A stretch of DNA of 64,000 nucleotides from positions 8,960,501 through 9,024,500 of the forward strand of contig NC_060021.1 in assembly GCF_021134715.1 (NCBI RefSeq), read 5' to 3'. The notes beneath the pieces are model-generated. The model was not told the origin of the DNA. It saw nothing but the letters and a program-made list of their open reading frames with translations, and ran no database searches. The position numbers and the translations under genes were made by a program. Below are positions 53,701 through 64,000 of this stretch, piece by piece (position 1 is the stretch's first letter; each line of letters opens with the position of its first letter). The stretch is from Daphnia pulex. Its lineage: Eukaryota; Arthropoda; Branchiopoda; Diplostraca; Daphniidae.

Positions 53701-56700
53701 TAATTAAAAAAAAAAAAAAAAGGACGAAATGGGGGGAGAAGATCGGCCCGTCTACAAAAAAGTGGCCGTCGTCGAAGACTTTTTCGACATCATTTACCGC
53801 GAACACGTCGAGTTTATGAGCAACAGCGGCGGACGTCCGCCAACGGGAAAACACGCAGGACAGAAGCGGACCTATCGCGCCGTAAGTTTACGACTTTCCG
53901 CCGTCGTCGAAAGAACTTGCCAGTTAATCTTTTCTATTTTCCTTGTTGTTTGAAAAAGATTACCGAGATTTACGCTTTCCTTCCGCGCGAGGCTGTGACA
54001 CGTTTCCTGATGCAATGCGCCGATTGCCAACGGCGCGGCAACGGCGCCTCATCCGTCGTTAATCCGCCATCGTCCATCGGCCCAGGAGCGGTGGCGTCGC
54101 CAGCCACAAACGGCCTCCTTCCTTCCAATCAAGGCGTTTCGCCAGGGTCACCTACTCCTCCGGCATCTCCGCACACTCCGGCCAACGTGACCACCGCCAC
54201 CGCTGCTGCTCCTTCCGCCGCCGCCGCCAAGTCGTCGCACCACCTCCCTCCGACGCCGCCGCAGTCCAGCCGCCATGCCTCGACGACGACGACCTCTTCT
54301 TCTTCCAGTTGGTCCCAGCAGCAGCTCAGATACTTGGGGCTGGGCCAAGCCTCTCCCATCCCTCCTACTCCTAGTTCCTCGCTCCTTATGGGTTTGGCAG
54401 TGACGACAAACAACATCGACCTGAGTCTGCCGTTGACCAGCACGCTCCTCAAACGCGCAACATTGGCCGGCGTGTCCCATCAGCAACTTCTTGGACTGGA
54501 TCGAGCCGTAAGTTGATTATATTCCCACCTACTTTCCCACATTTGATCGTGTGTCAAAGCGGCTCCCCCCTCCACCCTTACAAGGAGTGTTGTCGGGCCG
54601 CCCATTCCTCCCCTGTGTTTTTAAAAGGGCGCGGTTTCCAAAAAAGAAAAAAACAACAAAAATTTAACGATCCGGCAGCGCTTGCGCCATACCAACTCTA
54701 TCCCAAATTGTGGGGGCAGCAACCCCAAAGAGAAAAAACATATTTCGAAACGGATGGCAAAGAGAGATTTGATTCCATCGCCGGACACTTCTTGAGCGAA
54801 AAAATGGGCCAGTCTCATTTCTCTCAAAAATGTGTGAGAAAGCGACGATGGGTGCGGGCAGAAAAAGAAACGGGAGGGAAAGAGCTCCGGGATTTTTGTT
54901 TTTTTTTTCTTCTTCTTCTACCCTACTCCTTGTTTGTTGTTTCAAGGAAAAAGAGAAAATAAAATGTCTCATCGATTTCGTGAGTGTGTAGCGCCGTAAG
55001 GAAACAACGGAGATGGGGAAAAAAGGGGAAACAACTTGGAACCTTTCCCGATAGGGGTTTGCTATCCGCCACTAAAGTGCGGAACCCCCTTTCAGATTAA
55101 CAGAGAAAAAAGGAAATATCCAAAATCAATTGTTCTTTTTTTTGTTACTTCACTGTAGGAATCGTCCTTTAGCTCGGCAGGGGCATCTAGTCAACATCAC
55201 CTACCAGCCCGAGGCATGACAGCTGGATACCAAATGGATCAGCAAGAGATCAAACAGAATTCTTCTACGCCGAATCGAATGACGACATCCAACGCCACCG
55301 ATCCCATCACATTGGACTTGTCTTCAAAGACGTCGGACGTCGCCATGTGTGACGGCGACCATTCCCCTGGAACTGTCAAAGACGAGGATGACGAAGACGA
55401 CGACGATGTCGACGACAGAATCGACACCCAAGATCCCGAACGACTGAAAGCTTTCAATGTAACGTGCTGGCACATATTTAGATTATTTACCCACCACATT
55501 CTTTCTTCTAACACACGCTGTTTCGTTCGTTTTTCTTTTAGATGTTTGTTCGGTTATTCGTCGATGAAAACCTCGACCGCATGGTGCCCATTTCACGGCA
55601 GCCCAGAGAGAAAATCCAGGCCATTATCGGTACGCATTTTATAAAAACCATTTAACCAACATCTACGACATCTAATAGACATTCTGTTATTTTAGATTCG
55701 TGTTTACGTCAGTTCCCAGAGTTTGGTGAAAGGGCGCGAAAACGAATTCGTACTTACTTGAAATCGTGCAGGCGTCACAAGCGAACCCGAGATGATCCTG
55801 GAACTCCTGCTGGTGGTGTTGGTAGTGGTCTCCTGTCTCCAAATCGACCAATGCCCTCTCATTTGACGTCAGTTGTCGCCGAACAAATTCTGGCCCAGGC
55901 CTGTGAAAATGAAAACCAAAATGCAAAAAGATTACGTCTTGGGTTGGAACCAATTAGCCAACCATTACCACCACCCACTACGAATGAAGGATTAGCAAAC
56001 AGCCCAACAACTTTAAACCCACAACCTACGGAAGCAGTTCACAGTCCCCAATCCAGCACAGCCACAACACCAACTTCGACAACTGCTGCATCTCCTGGTC
56101 AGATCACTAATTTATTCCGACCAGCATTTGGACCTTACCAAAGATCCAACAGCAGCACAAATGCACAACCAGTTCCAATCAATCAAGGTAAAAATTCGCA
56201 GCATCATTTTGTGAAACTTGATAACATTGATGCAACTTATGGAAAACTTACATTTGAGGTGTGCTGGTTTTTCATGTGTTACTCAAACTTAGATTATTTA
56301 AAAAGATATGAAAGTATTAAGTAGTTACCATTGAACGACCTTCCATGAGGTCAAATTCGAACACATGGGGAATCATTATTTCACGTGGGAAACTTTTATC
56401 TCATCGATCATTCCAAAACGTAATATCTCATACAATAATCGTAGTATTGATTCAAGTTTTTCCCTATTTTAAAAATTAATGACTTAGAGAAACGAAATTC
56501 GTGCACGTTGTTTCTCCAGTGATCTAAAACACGAGACTGAAATTAAATGAAAACTGAAATCTGAAAATATGCAAATTTTTTGCCGGTATTTTTGTTGAGA
56601 CAGCGTTGTCAATACTAGACTTGAGGATTTGCCAAATTCAGTTAAAGAAATCTAAAATATTTCAAATAATTTTGAAAGTTAAATATGTTATTGATAAATA

Positions 56701-56966
56701 GGAAAAAAGAAATAATAAATTAATTTATACTTTCAAAATTAGGACCGACCGACTTGAGCACGAAATCCCGGCAAACGCCCGCCATCTTGGGGCCACCAAA
56801 CGGATTGTCCAACCGATCTTCACCGTTGCAACCCCATAAACTGAACGCCGCAGAAATCTTAGCCGTTCGCCAATTGGTAACGGGTTATAGAGAATCTGCT
56901 GCATTTTTACTTCGATCGGCAGATGAGTTGGAACAATTGCTGCACCAACAGCATTCACCGCTCTAA
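50787..56966 (+). CDS. NOL4: Nucleolar protein 4 (NOL4) orthologue
   Basis: Eight coding exons: 50787-51605, 51748-52038, 53723-53881, 53959-54507, 55159-55458, 55542-55629, 55696-56187 and 56743-56966; phases close to 973 aa. Conserved blocks in NOL4 order: [19 protein letters not shown] and [55 protein letters not shown] then [54 protein letters not shown] and [45 protein letters not shown]; and [20 protein letters not shown] then DELEQLL near the end. The first 270 residues (Arg/Lys-rich, poly-Q, poly-S and poly-A) have no counterpart in vertebrate NOL4. NOL4 proteins are nuclear and neural or germ-line enriched; biochemical function is poorly known. Identification is secure, while the start codon is chosen only as the first in-frame ATG. 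Confidence 0.93.
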
Positions 56967-57004
56967 ATACGCAATTTTTCAATGTCAATTCTACATGGAT
57001 TTAT

Positions 57005-57010
57005 AATAAA
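57005..57010 (+). terminator. NOL4 polyadenylation signal
   Basis: AATAAA 39 bp after the NOL4 stop codon; a second AATAAA lies at 57091-57096. Either could define the transcript end; both give a short 3'UTR. Confidence 0.5.
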
Positions 57011-57096
57011 TTTATAACATAGTATATATTATACATGTGTGTGTATGTATTTCATGTTTAAACGGAAAATGTGCAAATTCAAAACAAAATAATAAA

Positions 57097-57712
57097 AAAT
57101 GTAATGATTGCTTTCTTTTCGTCTGGGATCGGTCTGAATCCAGAAAACAAGTTCCTTTTGTCTGTCATTTTTCAACTCTTATACGTACTTAATTCTTCTC
57201 CAGAAAAAAATTAAAGAATGATTGTAAATGTTTGTATACAGTAAAATCGATTAATAAAGCCGAGGTCATCAAGTCGTTGATGGTGTACTAATTAACAGAA
57301 TATTCGTTGGTTACGGGAAAATCATGTGATTTGTAGTTTCGGTAAATCTTTTTTGGTGGTAATTTGTGGTTTAGTAGTGGACTATTAAAGGCGGTTAGCT
57401 TAGTATGATCGTAAATATTTTCAAACCAAAACAACGTTGGTTTTTGCGGTTACAATCAACGGAGATAACTTATCAAATTTTAATTATGTTTCATATTTTC
57501 GCCAATAGAGGGTGTTCTCCCCTGCCAATCCATGCCACGCGGGAATCGAAAAAAAATCGAATTTGATTTTTGAAATAATAATTATTATTGTTCTCATATA
57601 TATTATGATGTGAGCATTTTTTTTGCCAAAAAAAATACACTCGTTGTATAAATAGGCCCAGTTGATCGGTTAAAAAAAAATCCATAATTTAAATCGATTC
57701 CACACTCCACTC
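57097..57712. other. AT-rich spacer downstream of NOL4
   Basis: No gene was recognised. AT-rich intergenic DNA between the NOL4 polyadenylation signals and the transposable element. Confidence 0.5.
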
Positions 57713-57720
57713 ATCCCGAT
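57713..57720. repeat. Left target-site duplication of MITE
   Basis: ATCCCGAT directly before the element; identical octamer at 58472-58479. Confidence 0.92.
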
Positions 57721-58471
57721 CAGTGTTGCCAACTAGCCGGGATTTATCCCGGTTTCCGGGTTTTTTGAGTGGCAACCGGAGAAATGCCGGGATTCGACCA
57801 AAACCGGGTTTTCTCCGGGAATTTTGCCGAATAAATTTTTTTTGTAAATTACACAATAAATTCTGGGATAAATCGTAAAATCGATATGTTTTTACACTTC
57901 AAATCCTTTTTTCCTATAGTTTTATGAAGACCTTATCAATACCCAATAGGTGTCGTTGCATACCTTTGTTATTAACGTGCCTAACTGACTATCAGAATCA
58001 GATTCAATAGTCGACAGACGATCATAGTCACCAGAATTAATTGGACTGGGCCTGCAATCTTCAAGGCATGATAGTGATCCCCTTTAATTCCTAGATGAGG
58101 AAATGTCGAAATGAACAGTCTATTTAAAGTAATGATAGTTTTTAAACTGTGCAGCAAGAACTTTTGGAATTTTTTTTCGATCATTATGCATCATTTTCTT
58201 TCTAATGATTCTTTTATTTCTAAATTAGACTTGCTGACTGAAGAACTGAATTTTCATTTTGTTAAGTTGTGCGGACGATTAAAAACAATACAAGCAAGTG
58301 TTAAAATCGTTCAAAAAAACAGCAAAAACAGCATTTATATTGATTTAAAAAAAAACCGGGATTTTTCTCAACAATTTCCGGGATTTTTGAGAAAAATCTG
58401 AAACCGGGATCGTTCCGGGATTTTTTTAAAGACTTAACCGGGAAAACGCCAAAAAGTAGTTGGCAACACTG
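57721..58471. mobile_element. Non-autonomous hAT-type element (MITE-like)
   Basis: A 751-bp element bounded by perfect inverted repeats: CAGTGTTGCCAACTA at the left and TAGTTGGCAACACTG at the right. It is flanked by identical 8-bp duplications ATCCCGAT (57713-57720 and 58472-58479). The 8-bp duplication and CAGTG termini indicate the hAT superfamily. The subterminal parts carry many copies of CCGGGATTT/CCGGGTTTT-type motifs, while the centre is AT-rich and has no transposase-like frame. It sits about 190 bp upstream of the SELENOI start codon, probably in or next to that promoter. Confidence 0.92.
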
Positions 58472-58479
58472 ATCCCGAT
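58472..58479. repeat. Right target-site duplication of MITE
   Basis: ATCCCGAT directly after the right inverted repeat; matches 57713-57720 exactly. Confidence 0.92.
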
Positions 58480-58658
58480 AATTTTTCGTCTGCTATCTTC
58501 TGATTGTGCGCACTGCGGAGTGCGGAGGGGCGTTCGCGAGTTTTTTTCGAGTTTTTTCTTCTTTTCACCTTCTAACTTGTGTTTCCCCCCTTTTTCTACA
58601 TGTTGTTACGACCGCAATTTTAAACTAATTTAGGACACACGTTAACATTATCTTCAAA

Positions 58659-60402
58659 ATGGGTTTTTTGGAAAGAAATTACCTCAGAAAGGAACATCTC
58701 GACGGATTCGACAATTACAAGGTCAGTTTTATTGGATCAGATAACCATGGTTTTGTGTTCTAATTTTGTACTTTTAACTCATCGCAGTACAGTGCAGTAG
58801 ACAACAGCCCCCTCAGCAAATGGGTTATGCACCCGTTCTGGAATGCAGTCGTCAAAGTATGTCATCCATCAACATTTGTCATTGAATTTTGTCTTAAATA
58901 TTTTCATCGGTTTGTCTGTAGATCTGCCCAGAATGGGTGGCCCCAAACCTATTGACATTTGTTGGGTTTTTGTTCACAGCTGGCAATTGGGTAATGCTTG
59001 GCTATTATGACTACTATTACTATGCCTCATCAGAAGGACACTCTCACATACCCAATTGGGTTTGGTTAGTCTGTGCCATTAATCACTTTCTTGCACACAC
59101 TCTAGGTAAGTAAACACTGCACCCATGTATTAATAGCATTAGTTTGTTATCTTATCTATGACACTGTTCTAAAGATGGAATTGATGGTAAACAAGCCAGA
59201 AAGACACAGAGCAGCACACCTTTAGGAGAACTATTTGACCATGGATTGGTAAGCTCTTAAAAAATGTATATTTTGTATTCTACAAAACTATATAATGATT
59301 TTATCATTGCAGGATTCTTGGACTTCTTTCTTTATACCTGCAGTTTTGTATTCTGTATTTGGAAGAGTGGAGCATACCATATCAGTTCTTAGGCTGTACT
59401 TCTGCCTAATTAATGTGCTCTTCACATTCTTATCATCTCACTGGGAAAAGTACAATACCGGCGTCTTATTTCTACCTTGGGGATATGATGTGTCCCAACT
59501 GGTAAATTATCATGCAGTTTCATCATTTTGTTCAGTGAAGACGACTCGATCATTAACCCAAAATATGATTTGACCAACCCCAGTGCACGTTGATCATTTA
59601 TTTGGTTACATTTTCTGCTGGTTACGAGTTTTGGAAATTCACATTGCCAGGTGGCATCACCGCCGGAGCGTGTTTCGAATTGATGATGTGGGGTGGGTCT
59701 CTTCTAACTAGTCTGCCAGTTACTTTCTACAACATGTACAGGTAAAATTCGATTGTAATCTCTCCCCTTATTTCGTTCTTCATTTGTTTTTTAATCCTTT
59801 AGAGCCCATCGCGATGGAACGGGCAAGAATCGCACCTTTTGGGAAGGTATGCGTCCGCTCGTGTGTCCCTTCATGTTTTTCTCGATGACCACCTTATGGG
59901 TTTTGGCTTCGCCTACAAATATCTTGGAGGCCGACCCACGCTGCTATACTTTTATGGTTGGTTTATTGCAATTATTTGACTTCATTGACAATACTTGACG
60001 TAAGGTGGTGGCCAACTGTAATGCTATGACAGGTTGGTATCGTGTTTTCCAACATTTGCTGCCAATTGATCGTCGCCCAGATGAGTAACACTCGATGCGA
60101 AATTTTCAACTGGTTGTTGATTCCAGTGGGTGTCGCCGTCGCTTCTGCCCTATTGTTGCCCAGTTCGTGGCATCTAGAACTGCCCATTCTTTACTCGTTG
60201 ACGGCCTTCACTTTCCTTGCTCACGTGCACTACGGTGTCTGCCTTGTAAGTTGTTAATGTTTAGTTAAGTGAAGTGAATTTTTAAAATTTTAACCCTTTT
60301 TGAAATGTAATTCAGGTACGCCAAATGTGCAGACATCTCAATATTTGGTGCTTCCGACTGAAGCAAAGGAAAGATTGACTTTTAGCCGACAGTGCTTGCT
60401 AG
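58659..60402 (+). CDS. SELENOI: Ethanolaminephosphotransferase 1 (selenoprotein I family)
   Basis: Transfers phosphoethanolamine from CDP-ethanolamine to diacylglycerol in the last step of phosphatidylethanolamine synthesis, in ER/Golgi membranes. Nine coding exons: 58659-58721, 58788-58856, 58922-59105, 59175-59248, 59313-59501, 59584-59741, 59803-59956, 60033-60245 and 60316 onward; phases close. The CDP-alcohol phosphotransferase motif is complete (DGIDGKQAR, then [11 protein letters not shown]), followed by several membrane segments ([43 protein letters not shown]). The frame reaches TGA at 60376-60378 after RLKQRKD, then continues LLADSAC to TAG at 60400-60402. In vertebrate SELENOI a TGA at this place encodes selenocysteine in an SDUL context; here it would be KDUL. 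The end is therefore 60378 if TGA is a stop and 60402 if it is recoded. Enzyme identity is secure; recoding is unproven. Confidence 0.94.
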
Positions 60403-62664
60403 TCTCTGCTTCTATGTGGCCCACTCTACGCGGTATGAGAAAACAAATGACTTTTGATTAAGAAGACAGAGAAACACCGGCCTGCTTTTTTAGGTTGTGC
60501 TACTATTCGCGAATAACAGAGAGAGAGAGAGGAGAAATCTATGTGTTTTACTGGGTTCTAATTGATTTTGTTTATCATCGGTGCAATTAGTTGACAAGAA
60601 GAAGGTAGGAGGGTTTATGTTTCTCCTTGTCTTCCGTTAAATATCCGTTTGGGTTTGAGATATTGATACATAGATTGCTATGGGGTAGATTGGGTTATTT
60701 TTAAGCAGATGGTTATTCTATCCAGCAAGTGCTGTCCCTCGGAAATATCAAGTAAAATAATAATTTAAAAAGTGGCATAGTTTGTGTTTGTGAGCGCCCG
60801 GTTAACAAAGCCCCCACCGTCTTTATTTCCTTTTTTCTTGATTAACATAGTCATATGACTTGTCACCTTGTCCAACACCTCCTTTCCCAGCATCAGCACC
60901 TACATTTAATTTTGTGTTGTTTATGCCATCCAATGAAACTTGACTTCATAATTTGTGTGTCCTACCTAATCACGAAATCCAACTTTTTGTGTGTAAAATT
61001 TCTAGTGCAGGAATCCACTTTTGTTATTAAAAAAAGACAAAACCAACAATCAAAGCGAAAAATGATCGGCTTGAACCAAGACAAATGCGTCTTTCGTTTC
61101 TTAATAATAACCTGAATCTTTTAGTGTCCCTTATTAGTGTGACTCCAGTTGTGCAACCCTCGCATGTTGTCATATGTCGGCAATACCTGGCCTTGAAAGT
61201 AATTCAGAGATACCAACGTTTTCTTTTAGTGGCAACAAGACTGCATAATTTTTATCATCATTTCGGAATTTCCCAATTAAAAAAAAAGCTGTGGTATAAC
61301 AGTCAATGAAGGGAGTGGTGGGGGCAGATGGAATCGCTCACTCACACACGCATACACTTACACGATCAGGAGGATCAAACGGAAAAGGGAGCCGAACAAA
61401 ACAGGAAACAAAACACAACAAAATTGTAAATGAAAGGGTGAAAATTTTCATTCTACACACACTATGTACAACAACTTGATGACAGTTAAGGGGGAAGAAG
61501 AAAAACAAGGTGAAAATAAGGGCTACATAGTCAGTAAAATAAAGAAAAGATTTATCAACGAAATAAGGTCATTTTTCTTCTTTTTACTGAGAAATTTTCC
61601 GAGAAGAAAGTAAAAGAGTATGTCACAACAAACAAAGTGTAGGTAGTTTCGAATTGAATGTTTTCACTTTTCATGTGTGATTATGGATCCCGCACGCAGT
61701 TTTTGAACGATTTCTATTCACCAAAAAAATGTGTGACGGAGGGAAGGGAACAGATTTTAAAAAATCAAACGAATTTTTCAGACAATAATTTTTCTTTAAA
61801 AAAAAAAGTGAATAAAGAGTGTGTGTAAAAATCGACAGGGGGTGGAGTGGGAGATAAACGACGAAACGGCTGGTTCGAAGAGGATTAAAAAATTTCACTT
61901 GATTTCACTTTTGTCCAATAGAATTGCACGATCCACCAAAATGTCAACAACGACGCACACTTTTTGAACTTGATCCATTGAAACGCGCAGAAGCATACAC
62001 ACACACACAAACGGCTGAGATGACGGGTATTTAGTTATATGTATAGACAAACACACACAGACACACTTCCCACTGCATAAATGGGGGGTCGGGACAGCAG
62101 CCCAACTTTTTTTTGCGATTTTTTCTTTTCTCGCTAAACAAAACATATGCTCTCGTCGTTTGACTAAGTTTGCACGGATTGTTCAGGCTTTTCCCCCCTC
62201 CCCCCTGGGTTGTGGCTTCTATTTGAATTCTTGTTGTAAAAAAAAGATCAATTATTATTTCAGAAAAAAATCGTAAAAAAGGCAACGGCAGGTGGAGTTC
62301 AACATAAAAAGTGAGAGAACAAGTTTCTTTCAAATTTTTCAACAATTCATCGGCTTCATCATCGAAACCGTTCCCATACATTTTTTGTTTGGTTTTTTGT
62401 GTTTTTTTTGTTTTTTTAGTAATAATTTCAAATGGATCATTCCGTTATTATAGGGGGATTGGCTGGCGAGGGGGGAGGGGGTGATGGGTGGTGTGGTGCT
62501 GTTGGGAAGCTTTCCTATTCCGCAACTTGTTTTCTGGTCTGTGAAGTAACTTCTTTATGTACAATGAATATACAAAAGCGGGCGGGCGGACGGGCAGGCA
62601 GGCGCGCACACACACGCGTACACAAATTGTCTAAGTCTTCCCTCCTGCCCACCGTTTGTATTCA
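60403..62664. other. Convergent intergenic region with SELENOI 3'UTR
   Basis: No coding gene was recognised. The left part is the SELENOI 3'UTR and should contain a SECIS element if the TGA is recoded; I looked for an ATGA...AA...GA core by eye and did not find a convincing one. The right part is the 3' flank of the minus-strand gene that stops at 62665. A perfect 7-bp stem (CTAATTG/CAATTAG) lies near 60556-60590. Confidence 0.5.
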
Positions 62665-64000
62665 TCACCGGCTATCTCGTGACACTCTACGCCGTTTGTT
62701 GTTGACCGAAGTCAACGGTCCAGCAGTTGTGGCAGAGCACGGTCCACTCAGGACGGCGGCTGGACCAGGCTGAGGAGCTAAAATGGCTGCCGCTGTAGCA
62801 GCAGCTGCGGATTCAGAGGCCGGAAGATCAGGAGTCAATATTGTATTAGTTGTTCCCGTTCCAGTAGTTGTAGTCGTCGTGGTGATCGTCGACGTCGTCT
62901 GTTCCACCGTTGCCAGTGGACCGTCAATTTCGACGTCCGATTCAGGCGCAGCTATAAAAGAAAATGATCGTTGTCACTTGCTTCTATCGATTGAATCTCA
63001 AATGTGTTTAAATAAACCTAATGCGGCGCTACTCCTCGTTTTTCTTCGGACGGTTCCGTTGTTTTCAATGGCCGTTGAAGACCCTCGAAGTGCTACACCA
63101 CCGACGTGTCGACCCGAACGTCTCGTCGTTGACATTGTCGGAGGCGTTGTTGATCTAGGGAAGTTGTTTGTGATCGGAGAGGCCGTTTCTTTCAACATTA
63201 CTTTGACAGAGTTCTTCTTTGAATTGCGGATAGCGACCCTTGATATAATATTAAAAATTTTGTTAACAATAAACTTGAGACAACAATGGGAAAATCGACT
63301 AGTTTTTACCTGTTGGGTCGAGGTATTTTGTTTGGAAGGTCCGTCAATGCATCATCGTCCGAGTTATCATCTAAAACGACCGATTGAAAGTGAAACTAAC
63401 GTGAAAATGAGTTGATGGAAACACGAAACTTACGTCTCTTCAAGAGAATAGAGGCGGGATCATCGATGCTTCCCTGTCGCTGTTGTTTTCTGGCCGTCAG
63501 AGGGGCGCTGCTGTCGTTGTTGCTGCTCACTGCTTTACGCGGAGTATCTTCAAGTCCCATGCACAACTTGATCATTTCGCTGGCATTCTCTGAACATTTT
63601 CGCTTGTTAGGTCTTGTCGAAAGATTAGCCGATCCATCGGCTTGATCCATTGTCGTCGGTGTTTGCCTATCGCCACTACTCGGCGGATCGGAAGTGCAAC
63701 TAGAACCCGAATCGTTGCGCTTCCTTCGCGAGCTCTTACGAGCCACGGCTGACGCCGTTGTTGATGAAATGCTGGCGACCTGCTTGTTTTCTTCGGCCGG
63801 ACTTTGCTGCCGTGGACTGCTGCGTCTAATCTCCGGACTGATGATCCTAGTTCCCGAACGAGTGCTCCTCGTCATCGTTTCAGGAGCGTTGGGTGGAATT
63901 TCAATCGTCAAAGCATCCGTCACGGGATGCTCGTGAAACGGTACGGGTTGAAGGGCGGGTGCTGGACTGGCAGGAATCGATCCTTCCGATCCAGCCGTGT
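62665..64000 (-). CDS. Unrecognised low-complexity, probably nuclear protein (5' part beyond window)
   Basis: The last four coding exons on the minus strand: >64000-63434, 63370-63310, 63238-63018 and 62951-62665, with GT-AG introns and matching phases. The first of these is open to the window edge, so the N-terminus is missing. The visible 390 or so residues are Ser/Thr/Pro/Arg-rich with several basic clusters suited to nuclear import (RKSSRRKRN, RPNKRKC, NNKRRRVSR). More ordered-looking pieces are TDALTIEIPPNAPETM, SEMIKLCMGLEDTPRK and DDDALTDLPNKIPRPN. The C-terminal exon is poly-T and Ala-rich. No domain was recognised, so no function is proposed; a chromatin or transcription factor tail would fit the composition. 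Confidence 0.75.

Noticed and set aside
60434..60460. ATGA...AA...TGAT pattern just after the SELENOI stop as a SECIS core
   Set aside because: The bases between the motifs are too few and do not form the required helix.

Overview
The window is eukaryotic nuclear DNA from an arthropod, most probably a cladoceran crustacean of the Daphnia type. The reasons are GT-AG introns mostly of about 60-80 bp, a futsch-type MAP1 gene, peroxidase paralogues with a clip-like N-terminus, a NOL4 gene, and AT-rich spacers beside purine/pyrimidine-rich ones. The species is not proven. No bacterial genes, CRISPR arrays, tRNAs or rRNAs were recognised.

Layout. (1) 1-10 kb: two tandem animal haem peroxidase genes on the minus strand. 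The left copy runs off the window edge; the right copy (6946-9871) is complete in 10 exons and encodes about 760 aa. Between them lie a 1,260-bp deleted hAT transposon (4140-5399, perfect 8-bp target duplication) and a small three-exon gene for a 133-aa secreted protein of unknown function. (2) 10-14.5 kb: AT-rich spacer and the presumed futsch 3'UTR, with two clean hairpins. (3) 14.5-33.5 kb: a MAP1/futsch gene on the minus strand, 9 coding exons and 3,502 aa, with a 7.5-kb first intron and an 8.67-kb exon holding two families of tandem protein repeats. (4) 33.5-41 kb: non-coding, futsch upstream region. (5) 41.1-44.3 kb: UDP-glucose 4-epimerase (GALE) on the minus strand, 9 coding exons, 373 aa, with a 56-bp last exon set far apart. 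(6) 44.5-50.8 kb: simple-sequence and polypurine-rich DNA upstream of (7) a NOL4 orthologue on the plus strand (50787-56966, 8 exons, 973 aa). (8) 57721-58471: a second non-autonomous element with a perfect 8-bp target duplication. (9) 58659-60402: ethanolaminephosphotransferase (SELENOI/EPT1) on the plus strand, 9 exons, whose TGA falls where the vertebrate protein carries selenocysteine. (10) 62665 to the right edge: the 3' part of an unrecognised, low-complexity, probably nuclear protein gene on the minus strand.

The genes do not form one pathway. The peroxidase cluster with its small secreted neighbour is a lineage-specific tandem array; the others look like independent conserved metazoan genes. 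Exon boundaries were read by eye from splice sites and checked for codon phase; for futsch, GALE, NOL4, SELENOI and the right peroxidase all phases close. No multi-gene system that I would call undescribed was found. The most check-worthy points are the possible selenocysteine codon, the altered haem-linkage residues and recombination-like identity gradient of the peroxidases, the futsch repeats, and the two intact-ended hAT-type insertions.
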